This document shows positions 9,088 to 17,947 of a stretch of DNA of 46,697 nucleotides, one piece after another; the stretch's first letter is position 1, and every line of letters starts with the position of its first letter. The stretch is taken from NCBI RefSeq assembly GCF_022809095.1, contig NZ_JALAZE010000015.1, forward strand, positions 1 to 46,697, given 5' to 3'. The stretch comes from Bacillus kexueae (GTDB taxonomy: Bacteria > Bacillota > Bacilli > Bacillales > Aeribacillaceae). The notes below the pieces were generated by a model, which saw only the letters and a list, made by a program, of their open reading frames with translations, was not told the origin of the DNA and did no database searches. The position numbers and the translations under genes were made by a program.

Positions 9088-10479
9088 ATGAAAGAATATT
9101 CATCAACTTCTTTAATTCATCCGAAAGAAACACTTTATTTCATCTTTATGGTTATTACGAGCGTCTTCGTATATCTCGGTTTAACCTTTTCCGTTATTGG
9201 TATCATTGTTTTATTCGGATTATTTCTTGTTACCATTTTCACATCCGCTCTTTTTATCGGATATATTCGATCGAATGGAGTCAAACTCGGGCCTAACCAG
9301 TTTCCTCATATTTATGAACGAGCTGAAAAAATCAGCATGGACATGGGACTTAAAAAAACGCCTGATATTTATGTCATAGAATCATCCGGAGTATTAAACG
9401 CATTTGCAACTCGCTTTTTCGGGAAGAACATGGTCACGATTTACTCAGGAATTTTTGAGCTAATAAAAGATGGTCATGAAGAGGAACTTCATTTTGTTTT
9501 AGCGCACGAATTCGCACATATTAAACGCAATCATATTGTTAAAAACCTGCTTCTCTTTCCAGGAAGATTTGTTCCGTTTTTGGCAGAAGCCTATTCAAGA
9601 GGCTGTGAATATACGTGCGACCGAATGGCGGCAGCATACATTCAAAACACAGAAGCAGCGACAAATGGTTTAACCATGCTCTCAGTTGGGAAAGAGCTAT
9701 ATCGAGAAGTCAATAAAGAATCGTACATTCAGCAATTACAAGAAGAGAATAGTTTATTTGTTTGGCTTAGCGAAAAGCTTTCCACTCATCCGCCTTTACC
9801 AAAACGAATCGATCAATTAGTGTCTTTTTTTAACGAGCAGCCATTAACGCGCTTCAAAACACCTATAGCTAAAATGGTTATCGCTATCTTGCTAATAGTT
9901 GGACTCTCTGTCGCGTCCATCTTTGCTTTTGTAAGCATTATTTCATTGGCCGCCCCATTGTTTGAAGAATGGGACGAAGATTGGGCTGAAGAATACATGT
10001 CTTATTCCAACGACTTAGAACGAGCATATTATGAAGATGATTACGAATTCGCAAAAGATCTTTTAGAAGGCGGAGCCGATCCAACTGAAATCTTACCAGA
10101 CACAGAAGATACCCTCCTTCATACAGCGGTGTTTCACAATGATATCCATTTCTTAGAACTATTTTTGCAGTATGGGGACCCGAATGTAACAAATGGATAC
10201 GGACAACCACTCCTTCATTACGCCGGGTATACGGAGAATAATAATTTAATTCCTCTTTTAATCGATAGCGGGGCAGACCTTACGCAAACAGACGAGGATG
10301 GCAATACACCATTGCACACTGTAACGAACGAATATGCAAATCTCGACGTCCTTGCTTATATGTTAGAGAATGGAGCCGATCCAGAAGCAGTCAATAACTT
10401 AGGGGTTTCTCCACTAATGATTGCCGAAGCTGAAGGATTGCACGATATTGTAGCATTGTATAACCAATACATTGACTAG
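9088..10479 (+). CDS. M48-type membrane metalloprotease with C-terminal ankyrin repeats
   Basis: 463-aa protein of unusual design. Two N-terminal transmembrane segments (about residues 15-62) precede a zinc metalloprotease domain with HEFAH at about 140-144 and the third ligand region RGCEYTCDRMAAAY near 174. This matches the M48 (HtpX/Ste24-like) arrangement HExxH...E. A further transmembrane segment follows (about 262-285), then an acidic stretch, then about four ankyrin-type units to the C-terminus (for example DEDGNTPLHTVTNEYANLDV and NNLGVSPLMIAEAEGLHDIV). The ATG at 9088 sits nine bases after GAAGGGA; the ATG at 9082 is too close. The topology suggests that the ankyrin tail binds a partner or substrate; that is inference. 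It is transcribed away from yeaC, ahead of the ydaJ-like operon. Confidence 0.85.
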   Translation: MKEYSSTSLIHPKETLYFIFMVITSVFVYLGLTFSVIGIIVLFGLFLVTIFTSALFIGYIRSNGVKLGPNQFPHIYERAEKISMDMGLKKTPDIYVIESSGVLNAFATRFFGKNMVTIYSGIFELIKDGHEEELHFVLAHEFAHIKRNHIVKNLLLFPGRFVPFLAEAYSRGCEYTCDRMAAAYIQNTEAATNGLTMLSVGKELYREVNKESYIQQLQEENSLFVWLSEKLSTHPPLPKRIDQLVSFFNEQPLTRFKTPIAKMVIAILLIVGLSVASIFAFVSIISLAAPLFEEWDEDWAEEYMSYSNDLERAYYEDDYEFAKDLLEGGADPTEILPDTEDTLLHTAVFHNDIHFLELFLQYGDPNVTNGYGQPLLHYAGYTENNNLIPLLIDSGADLTQTDEDGNTPLHTVTNEYANLDVLAYMLENGADPEAVNNLGVSPLMIAEAEGLHDIVALYNQYID

Positions 10480-10589
10480 TACGATCACACATTTTCTTGA
10501 AAATTAGTATTAATAGTAATCAATTACTTTAAAATAATGGTAAAATATTTTTATACCTTCAAAATATTTTTTAGTAAGATGTTTATATG

Positions 10590-10619
10590 CGCTTGTTTTC
10601 GCCAATGCGATGACAAGCG
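10590..10619 (+). promoter_or_regulatory. Leader hairpin before the ydaJ-like operon
   Basis: CGCTTGT and ACAAGCG form the outer stem, with an inner CGC/GCG. The hairpin ends 27 nt before the ATG of the first gene. No T-run follows, so it is not an obvious terminator. It does not resemble the c-di-GMP riboswitch cores I know. Confidence 0.4.
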
Positions 10620-10646
10620 TTTACCTCTTATTTTAGGAGTTGAGTA

Positions 10647-11729
10647 ATGAAAAAATTTATTATTGGTATCATCCTCATTATTTTCCTAGCTATAGGTTTT
10701 CAATATTTCTTACCTTTACATCCTCAAGAACCGAAGCGTTTTGACTCAACCATCTTAGCTCCAACAGAACACTTTGTTTTCAGGAATCTTTTGACAGAAA
10801 AAACAATGATTCGTACAGATTTACAAGACCGCCAAGATGAATATTTATCCGAATCCCTTGGTTTATGGATGCTTTACTTAGTAGAGAAAAACGATCCAGA
10901 GACATTTTCGCACTCTTTTCTAGTGTTAAACGAATATTTCATCAATGATAAATCCCTCGTAAATTGGAAGATAGAAGGAACGAACAACTTTCAAACAAAT
11001 GCTCTTATCGACGACCTCCGCATTATTGAAGCTTTATACAAGGCCGGAATGTTATGGGGAAATAAAGAGTACATCAACAAAGCAAACGAAATGGCCAAAA
11101 GTGTGGCAAAATACAACCGCTATCACAATCATTGGACCGATTACTACGATATGTATGAATCCGGAAACTTTCTTACCTTGTCCTATCTCTCACCACAAGC
11201 TCTCAAACTTATGAAGTCTCACGGTATTATTCATGAAGATTGGTTTGCTGAAACCAAACAATTCCTAAGCTCTTTGCCAACAGAAGGTCCTTTTTTCCCA
11301 AAGAGATATACGGTTGATGACCATTCATACCATTTTGATGAAGAGATTAATTTAATAGACCAAGTGTATTTAGCCTACCACTTAGAAAATTTCCAAATAA
11401 ATACAGAAACGTTCTTTTATTGGTTAAAAAATGAGTTTTACAAGCATAAGTTGTTGTATGGACGATACAATCGATTAACTGAACAACCGTCAGCAACCTT
11501 TGAATCACCGTCCATTTATGCGTTAACGATCCTATACAGTATTGAACGGGGAGAAACAGCTTTTGCAACAGACGTCTATGATCGGATGATGCGGTTACAA
11601 GTCAAAAATCCAAACTCTCCCTATTACGGAGGATATATGGATTTTAGTACAAACAATACGCACGCATTCGACAATTTACTACCTTTATATGCTGAGAGGA
11701 AGCTTATCAATGAAAATATTATTCAGTAA
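10647..11729 (+). CDS. ydaJ: YdaJ-like glycoside hydrolase (GH8-like fold)
   Basis: 360-aa protein with an N-terminal signal anchor (KKFIIGIILIIFLAIGF). The extracytoplasmic domain has helical, aromatic-rich segments of the kind seen in (alpha/alpha)6 glycosidases related to GH8, including LIDDLRIIEALYKAG. It opens a five-gene run with the order and types of the B. subtilis ydaJKLMN cluster: hydrolase, degenerate GGDEF protein, DUF2334 protein, BcsA-like synthase and BcsB-like protein. By analogy with BcsZ in cellulose clusters it may trim or release the polymer. A good GAG-type ribosome binding site (AGGAG) lies 7 nt upstream. Catalytic acids were not assigned with certainty. Confidence 0.75.
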   Translation: MKKFIIGIILIIFLAIGFQYFLPLHPQEPKRFDSTILAPTEHFVFRNLLTEKTMIRTDLQDRQDEYLSESLGLWMLYLVEKNDPETFSHSFLVLNEYFINDKSLVNWKIEGTNNFQTNALIDDLRIIEALYKAGMLWGNKEYINKANEMAKSVAKYNRYHNHWTDYYDMYESGNFLTLSYLSPQALKLMKSHGIIHEDWFAETKQFLSSLPTEGPFFPKRYTVDDHSYHFDEEINLIDQVYLAYHLENFQINTETFFYWLKNEFYKHKLLYGRYNRLTEQPSATFESPSIYALTILYSIERGETAFATDVYDRMMRLQVKNPNSPYYGGYMDFSTNNTHAFDNLLPLYAERKLINENIIQ

Positions 11730-12561
11730 CTTGTTTATCTTAAAATTGTCCATTATCGCAACCATCTGCTTAGCATGCCTGACTATCTCGTTGTTTGCAC
11801 CACTTGAATCAGTAAGTATTGTGTTCATTGTGTTATTGCTTACCGTTTGTGGTGTTGGTAGTCTAACAGGAATCGTCCCTTCTTTAGGGATTTCCCTCAT
11901 TATTATGTTTTCAATGGGGAGTCTTTATTTCTGGACAGAATACATGGATTCGTCTTTTCGACTTTCATCTGTCATTTCATTGAATCTCTTTTTCTTTTGG
12001 TCTACTTCTCTCGTCCTTTTATCGCTTCTAACCGGGCAAATACATGGACGAATTGAAGAACTAATGGAACAGAATCGATATTTACAGAAGAAGTTTACAC
12101 AACTAGTTGCTGTCGACCCACTCACTGGATTTGATAATAAACAGCGAATGATACTTGAATTGAATGAAGAGCTAAATCGCGCAAAGCGCTATGGAAATGA
12201 ATTTTCTTTCTTACTCATTCAAATGGACCATTTTCACGAATTTGAAAAGCTTTACGGCGAGAAAGAAACCAATCATTTGCTTCAACAACTGGCAGATAAA
12301 TTAAATACCTTAACTCGTATCAGTGACCAAAAATACCGTGTCGAAGCGAATGTGTTCGCCGTGCTGCTAACTCACACAACTGAACAACAAGTGGAGTTGA
12401 TTATTCATAAGCTCAAAGATCATCTCCCGACTCATACACTATTAAACGGAAACATGACAACCTTATCAATGAAGTTTGGGTATTCCAACTTTGAACCATC
12501 AATCCCAGATGCTAATACATTGTATGAAATCGCCAAAAATGAGTTGGTCACCTATGTTTAA
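11710..12561 (+). CDS. ydaK: YdaK-like c-di-GMP receptor: degenerate GGDEF with intact I-site
   Basis: 283-aa membrane protein. About four hydrophobic segments (residues 5-110) and a short coiled stretch precede a GGDEF-type domain that begins at DPLTGFDNKQ. The active-site motif is lost: EANVF (about 212-216) stands where GGDEF should be, so cyclase activity is not expected. The inhibitory-site motif RxxD is kept as RISD (about 203-206), exactly five residues upstream. This is the pattern of a c-di-GMP receptor, as described for B. subtilis YdaK. The start follows AGAGGA and overlaps the end of the hydrolase gene by 20 nt. Confidence 0.88.
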   Translation: MKILFSNLFILKLSIIATICLACLTISLFAPLESVSIVFIVLLLTVCGVGSLTGIVPSLGISLIIMFSMGSLYFWTEYMDSSFRLSSVISLNLFFFWSTSLVLLSLLTGQIHGRIEELMEQNRYLQKKFTQLVAVDPLTGFDNKQRMILELNEELNRAKRYGNEFSFLLIQMDHFHEFEKLYGEKETNHLLQQLADKLNTLTRISDQKYRVEANVFAVLLTHTTEQQVELIIHKLKDHLPTHTLLNGNMTTLSMKFGYSNFEPSIPDANTLYEIAKNELVTYV

Positions 12562-14257
12562 GAAAGGCGTAATCATCCTTGCTTTTTTCATTATGCTTTT
12601 ACCTCTCAATCCATACAAAGCGGCAGGCAACTCGACTGAAGACGTTGAAGTGTTACTTGTTTACTCAACAAAGTCTAACCAAATCAACGAATCTATCCGC
12701 TACCTTCAACTACTCATTCAGCATTTCACCATTCATGTAAAGGTTGTTGCCGACGTGGCAGTCTTGGAGGACGACGTCAAACGTAGTACTCACCTCATCT
12801 ATTTCGGTGATGAGGAAAAAAAACTACCAAATTCGTTCATTCAATCCCTTAATTCCTTAAACGGAACCATGCTGGCAATCGGTCACAATGTTGATCAACT
12901 ACCTGCCTATGAATTTTTAACCATTGAAGGAAACGTGACTATTCATAAAGTAAAAAACAGAACGGGTGCGACTTTTCCGCTTGACGAACGAGTCTCAACA
13001 TTTATTCTTCAGACCGAATCAGACGTTTTACGATGGGGAGTAAAAGGGAGCGAGGATTTCCCTCTTTTTATTCGTCACAATCAGCACTTTTATTTCGGTT
13101 CGAAAGAAATACTCGGAGATTTAAGGTATACATTTGCTGACTTACTTCACGATGTATTCCAATCACACCCCTCTCACCATGAGGCATATTTACGTTTGGA
13201 AGACATTCATCCGAAGTCGGATGCAGAAAAGCTTCTAGAGGTGGGGAACTATTTAATTGATAAAGGAATCCCGTTCATGATGGCAGTTATTCCTGTATAC
13301 GTTGACCCCAATTCAGGCGAAATTGTTCGTTTTTCAAGCAACCCTGATCTAGTTAAAGTCATGCAATATCTTCAACAAAACGGAGGCTCAGTCATCCTTC
13401 ACGGATACAAACACGCCTATCGATATAATGAAACCGGTGAAGGATTTGAATTTTGGGATGCAAAAATGGATCAGCCCATAACATCCCTCTCACCGAAAGA
13501 CACAATCGAGAAGATAAAAAACACTACTAACTTTTCTACCTTTGAAGCATTTAATCAATATCAGACGCAACTAGCCAACATTGAAAGGACATATATCACC
13601 GATCGCCTTTCAAAAGGTGTTTACGAACTAATCCAGTACGATCTCTATCCCATTGCGTTTGAGGCACCCCATTACACAATGTCTCAATTGGGCTATGAGC
13701 TAACATCCCAATATTTTTCCACGTTATTGGGGCAAATTCAATTAGGAGATCGAACGTGGAAAGTAATGAACGCCCCTCCCTACACGACAACATGGAAGGG
13801 CATGCTTGTATTACCTGAAACCATTGGCTTCATTGATCCGAACCATCCGTTACCCGTTCAAGCTGTTAAAGATTCGATTGAAAAAAATCTTCAAGTTCGT
13901 GACAGTATGCTAGGGGCCTTTTATCATCCCTATCTCGGTGTCGAGTATTTACAAGAGTTTATCGAAGCTATTGAAGCGGTAAATGGGGTCGAGTGGATTG
14001 ATTTAAAGGAATTAAATAACAGGGTAACCGTTGAGAAAGCCACGATTCATTCCAAAAATGGATTAATAGAAGTCAATAGTCAATTAAGTTGGTGGGACAA
14101 GTGGTCGTTAACCTTTGATCTATCTACACTAGATTACCTACTATGGGGCATTGCTCTTCTCGTGTTCCTATCCATTGTAATGTTCGTTCTGTATACACTT
14201 TATTTACGTCTCAATTTAAGAAAAAGATTATTCCTGGAGAGAAAACAAAATGGCTAA
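12554..14257 (+). CDS. ydaL: YdaL-like DUF2334 protein (polysaccharide deacetylase-like)
   Basis: About 567 aa with a signal peptide (FKKGVIILAFFIMLLPL), a large extracytoplasmic region and a C-terminal transmembrane segment (YLLWGIALLVFLSIVMFVLY) ending in basic residues. The second half resembles DUF2334, a NodB-like deacetylase relative: LRLEDIHPKSD, PFMMAVIPVY, ILHGYKHAY and FEAPHYTMS hold the Asp and His residues expected of a metal site. A probable role is modifying the nascent exopolysaccharide outside the membrane. The start is uncertain: the ATG at 12554 overlaps the ydaK stop by 8 nt and gives a clean signal peptide, but no strong Shine-Dalgarno precedes it; ATG 12539 is the alternative. 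Confidence 0.82.
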   Translation: MFKKGVIILAFFIMLLPLNPYKAAGNSTEDVEVLLVYSTKSNQINESIRYLQLLIQHFTIHVKVVADVAVLEDDVKRSTHLIYFGDEEKKLPNSFIQSLNSLNGTMLAIGHNVDQLPAYEFLTIEGNVTIHKVKNRTGATFPLDERVSTFILQTESDVLRWGVKGSEDFPLFIRHNQHFYFGSKEILGDLRYTFADLLHDVFQSHPSHHEAYLRLEDIHPKSDAEKLLEVGNYLIDKGIPFMMAVIPVYVDPNSGEIVRFSSNPDLVKVMQYLQQNGGSVILHGYKHAYRYNETGEGFEFWDAKMDQPITSLSPKDTIEKIKNTTNFSTFEAFNQYQTQLANIERTYITDRLSKGVYELIQYDLYPIAFEAPHYTMSQLGYELTSQYFSTLLGQIQLGDRTWKVMNAPPYTTTWKGMLVLPETIGFIDPNHPLPVQAVKDSIEKNLQVRDSMLGAFYHPYLGVEYLQEFIEAIEAVNGVEWIDLKELNNRVTVEKATIHSKNGLIEVNSQLSWWDKWSLTFDLSTLDYLLWGIALLVFLSIVMFVLYTLYLRLNLRKRLFLERKQNG

Positions 14258-15524
14258 CTTTTTATTCCTTGCGTCCCTTTCCGTCATATGGATTATGCTA
14301 CTTTATCACATGTTTTTAATGCAGGGAGGATACTTCCATTACTTATCATTTGATAAAGTGATTCCGAATTGGAAGGAGAAATTTAAAGACCTTCCGAAAG
14401 TATCGATACTCATCCCCGCTCACAATGAAGAGGTCGTCATTGGTCAAACGTTAAAAGCCATGACTAAGTTACACTATCCGAAGGACCGACTAGAAGTCAT
14501 TGTCATAAGCGACAACTCATCAGATCGAACCGAAGAAATTGCCTCAAGCTATGCAGCGGAATTTCCGTTTATTAAAGTCGTCGTCACCCAACCTCCCCAC
14601 AGTGGAAAAGGGAAATCAAGCGCACTTAATCAAGGGTTTAAAGCATCAACAGGAGAATTTATTGCCGTATACGATGCTGATAATACACCAGAACCAATGT
14701 CCGTTTACTATTTAGCCATGGGACTCCACCAAGACCCGAAGGCTGGGGCAGTAGTAGGAAAGTTTAGAGTCATCAACGCGAAAAAAACATTGCTTACGAG
14801 ATTTATTAACATTGAAACAATTTGTTTTCAGTGGATGGCCCAGGCAGGGAGATGGTTTTGGTTCAAAGTAGCAACCATTCCCGGAACGAATTTTGCCATT
14901 CGTCGTTCCATTATCGAAAACCTCGGCGGCTGGGACGAAAAAGCATTAGCAGAAGATACCGAGCTTACCATTCGCGTATACAATTCCGGTTATCATATCC
15001 GCTTTTTCCCCGCAGCGATTACGTGGGAGCAAGAGCCGGAAACATGGAAGGTTTGGTGGCGTCAACGCACAAGATGGGCTCGAGGAAACCAATACGTCGT
15101 TTTAAAGTTTATGGTTCAATTTTTCAAATTAAAACGAAAGCGAATTGTCTTTGATTTATGTTATTTCTTTTTCACGTATTTCTTATTTTTCTTCGGTGTT
15201 GTTGTATCAAATACCATTTTTGTAGTGAATATGTTCTTCGACTTACAATTAACAGTTGGTATCGTTTCAATGGTTCTTTGGGTACTTGCCTACTTACTGT
15301 TTATTACAGAAGTTTTTATTACCTTAAGTATTGAACGAACTGAAATGACCCGTGCTAACTTTTTCACTGTCATGTTGATGTACTTTACGTATTCCCAGCT
15401 ATGGATTGTACTCGTCATGTACTCGCTTTATTTAGAAATAAAGCGAATGTTGTTCCAACAAGAAGTGAAGTGGTATAAAACGGAACGATTTAATCAATCG
15501 AATCAAGATAAAAAGAAAAGGTGA
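14250..15524 (+). CDS. ydaM: YdaM-like processive family 2 glycosyltransferase (BcsA-like)
   Basis: 424-aa membrane synthase. The GT2 domain shows VSILIPAHNEE, VISDNSSDRT, the nucleotide-sugar DxD in VYDADNTPEP, the catalytic EDTELTIRV and the processivity motif QRTRWARG. One N-terminal and about four C-terminal transmembrane segments would form the polymer channel. It should polymerise and export the exopolysaccharide made by this operon. There is no PilZ domain, which fits regulation through the separate YdaK-like receptor. It overlaps ydaL by 8 nt. The sugar substrate cannot be read from the sequence. Confidence 0.92.
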   Translation: MANFLFLASLSVIWIMLLYHMFLMQGGYFHYLSFDKVIPNWKEKFKDLPKVSILIPAHNEEVVIGQTLKAMTKLHYPKDRLEVIVISDNSSDRTEEIASSYAAEFPFIKVVVTQPPHSGKGKSSALNQGFKASTGEFIAVYDADNTPEPMSVYYLAMGLHQDPKAGAVVGKFRVINAKKTLLTRFINIETICFQWMAQAGRWFWFKVATIPGTNFAIRRSIIENLGGWDEKALAEDTELTIRVYNSGYHIRFFPAAITWEQEPETWKVWWRQRTRWARGNQYVVLKFMVQFFKLKRKRIVFDLCYFFFTYFLFFFGVVVSNTIFVVNMFFDLQLTVGIVSMVLWVLAYLLFITEVFITLSIERTEMTRANFFTVMLMYFTYSQLWIVLVMYSLYLEIKRMLFQQEVKWYKTERFNQSNQDKKKR

Positions 15525-15526
15525 GT

Positions 15527-17701
15527 ATGTTGAAAAAAACAATTCTATTATTCGTTTCAATGCTGTTTATGAGTATATGGGTCACAACAAATTCTTCTGC
15601 GGAAGAGACCTTTTCACGAACGGATCAGACGATTGCAATTCCCTCTTCACTAGACCAACTAAAAGAAAACACCTCCAAAGACGGAGGAGTAGTTCAACTA
15701 TCAAACTCAGCAATTACGATGTACGGCTTAAACGATACGACCCAGTTTTTTTACAATGTGCCCGTTGCATCGATAGGTGACAATAACTACTTAGAGCTTC
15801 ATTACCGACATTCACCCTTACTAAAAGAGCCTTCAAGCATGACAGTTCTCATTGACAACGTCCCAATCGAAAGCATTCCGCTAATTCAAAAGGAAGATAA
15901 CAAGAACACCGTTCGTATCCCATTACCTGATGCTGCTTTAGAAGAAGGCTTTCACAGCATCTCCATCTCCTTTTACGGTCATATCATGGATGGGATTTGT
16001 GTGAATGAGGACCACTCAGCTAATTGGTTTACCTTATACCCAGAAAGCCTTCTTTATTTAGACATATCAGAAAGAGCAACAAGCGACTTTTTACTACAGG
16101 ACTTTCCATATCCATTTGTTCAACCAGGCTTTGACCAAGAAATTCACACATCGATTGTCATCCCTGATCAGCCCAGTTCGAACGAATTGGAAGCGGCGTT
16201 ATTTCTATCTAGCTATTTACAAACACAAATTTCTTCAGGTGATCGAATTGAGATCATAAGCGAATCTTCAATGGAAGCATTTCGCTCCCACTATATTGTG
16301 ATTGGCAAAACATCCTCCTTTAATGGAACGATTAAATCATTAGTTGGAGCAGCAAATTTATCACTCGAAGACGATCATCTAACCATTGCAAATTATGCCT
16401 TAAAAGGAGAGCAAGCGACAAAACAAGTGTTATTTATTACGGCTAACACAGACTCCGACATTTCTGAGAAAATACATGTCTTAACAGAGCAAGACTATAT
16501 TAATCAGTTAGCCGGAACGTCCATCAATATTAATCGCATTCCATTTCCTAAAAAAGAAAACTATTCACCGAGCGTGACGTTTGAAGACTTGCAAATTGGG
16601 AATTTAACACTATCCGGCGTGAACAGTTTATCGCAAAATTACTTTTACAAAGTACCGGCTAACATCGATGAAAATCAACAAGCTTATCTACAATTGAAAC
16701 TGAAGAAATCGGAAGTGCTCACACAACTAGAAAATGAAATCACAAATAATGAGGCTGAGTTGACAATCTGGCTAAACAATGTGCCACACTCCGTTGCGAT
16801 TGAGCGGTTAACGAATATGAACGAAAGTGGTTATTATTCAGTAGAAATACCGGTTGATCCAGCATTATTGAATCAATCGTCCTTTTTAGAAATTAAATTT
16901 GAAGCGATGGGTTTACATGATTATGATATTTGTGTTCCAGCTGATAACAGTCGTTGGATTTATTTAGACCAATCCAGCTACTTGTTCGTCCCGCAAGTAG
17001 ACAGCAGTACATCATTCAACTTTAGTAAATGGCCTTCCCCATACGTAACGAAAAACAATCAATCTGAAACGACAATTGTTATCCCTAACGCTGTGACGCT
17101 AGAGGACATCCATCAACTCCAAAATCTTATAAGCAGCATGTACACCGACGTCGAATCATTACGATATTTAAACATCACTTATAGCTCAGATGTAACCGAT
17201 GATATGTTGAAACAAAACGATCTCCTTTTCATTGGAGGTACCGAAATTCACCCGATACTAAAAGAGCAACAAACAAACCTATTAGTCAATGAGCCCGAAA
17301 AAAACGGAGATATTACGCCTTATCAACTATTGAATGAAACAACAATTCGCATCGCTTATATACAGCCATCACCTTGGAATGAAGAACATGCATTAACCGT
17401 TTTTACAAAAACAGATTTGGAACAAAACAACCTCTATTTATCGGAGCAAATGCTGTTATATTTAAAAGAAAACGGGGACCCTGCTTATATCGTGGCACAA
17501 AATATTAACAATGATATTTTCACTTACCAAGCAGAAGAAGAAAAAAATTCCGAACAAGTAACCAAAACAGAATTCAAATTATTAGACGGTAGCCAACTTT
17601 TCATTTGGATTGGATTATCCTTGCTCTTTGTCCTATCCATCGTTCTTTTCATCATCATGATTCGAAGAAAAAAGAAACAAGAAAAGTTAGATCAAGAATG
17701 A
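15527..17701 (+). CDS. ydaN: YdaN-like BcsB-family exopolysaccharide protein
   Basis: 724-aa extracytoplasmic protein with a signal peptide (LKKTILLFVSMLFMSIWV), tandem jelly-roll-like and ferredoxin-like units typical of BcsB, and a C-terminal membrane anchor followed by a basic tail (IRRKKKQEK). The two repeated halves carry matching motifs, DGICVNEDHSANWFTLYPES and DYDICVPADNSRWIYLDQSS. It probably guides the nascent polymer emerging from the YdaM-like synthase. The ATG at 15527 was chosen over a GTG at 15521 because it is correctly spaced after AAAAGG. It is the last gene of the operon; the shared hairpin at 17911-17943 may terminate it. Confidence 0.85.
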   Translation: MLKKTILLFVSMLFMSIWVTTNSSAEETFSRTDQTIAIPSSLDQLKENTSKDGGVVQLSNSAITMYGLNDTTQFFYNVPVASIGDNNYLELHYRHSPLLKEPSSMTVLIDNVPIESIPLIQKEDNKNTVRIPLPDAALEEGFHSISISFYGHIMDGICVNEDHSANWFTLYPESLLYLDISERATSDFLLQDFPYPFVQPGFDQEIHTSIVIPDQPSSNELEAALFLSSYLQTQISSGDRIEIISESSMEAFRSHYIVIGKTSSFNGTIKSLVGAANLSLEDDHLTIANYALKGEQATKQVLFITANTDSDISEKIHVLTEQDYINQLAGTSININRIPFPKKENYSPSVTFEDLQIGNLTLSGVNSLSQNYFYKVPANIDENQQAYLQLKLKKSEVLTQLENEITNNEAELTIWLNNVPHSVAIERLTNMNESGYYSVEIPVDPALLNQSSFLEIKFEAMGLHDYDICVPADNSRWIYLDQSSYLFVPQVDSSTSFNFSKWPSPYVTKNNQSETTIVIPNAVTLEDIHQLQNLISSMYTDVESLRYLNITYSSDVTDDMLKQNDLLFIGGTEIHPILKEQQTNLLVNEPEKNGDITPYQLLNETTIRIAYIQPSPWNEEHALTVFTKTDLEQNNLYLSEQMLLYLKENGDPAYIVAQNINNDIFTYQAEEEKNSEQVTKTEFKLLDGSQLFIWIGLSLLFVLSIVLFIIMIRRKKKQEKLDQE

Positions 17702-17738
17702 TTCTTGTTACGTACTTCTAACGACTTGAAAAGCCCCT

Positions 17739-17910
17739 AAGAAAAGCGCAAGTCCTTAGGCGAAGGGCGCTTTAGGACCTGCGAGGAGTCTTCCGTCGCC
17801 ACAGCAGGGCCGAAGCGACCCGAGCTCATGACGCTTGGAGCTAGACACAAAAAAAAACTGTAAAGAGAATACTTTAACATTTTATTGAACTTAAACTTTC
17901 CGTAACAACC
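17739..17910 (+). repeat. Dispersed repeat copy 2 (full length)
   Basis: About 172 bp, near-identical to copies 1 and 4. It lacks one GCGCAAA unit at its left end. Its right end (CTTTCCGTAACAA) abuts the A-run of the terminator at 17911-17943. It lies between the convergent ydaN-like and yheH-like genes. Confidence 0.85.
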
Positions 17911-17943
17911 AAAAAGGCAATCGGATTTTTTCCGATTGCCTTT
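17911..17943. terminator. Bidirectional terminator of the ABC exporter operon
   Basis: AAAGGCAATCGGA, a loop of five T and TCCGATTGCCTTT form a perfect hairpin just after the yheH-like stop codon. On the minus strand it is followed by a T-run and so is a strong terminator. On the plus strand it could also stop ydaN transcription. Confidence 0.88.
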
Positions 17944-17947
17944 CAAA

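Noticed and set aside
10590-10619. c-di-GMP riboswitch before the ydaJ-like operon
   Set aside because: The hairpin lacks the conserved GEMM core and tetraloop-receptor features; c-di-GMP control is better explained by the YdaK-like receptor.
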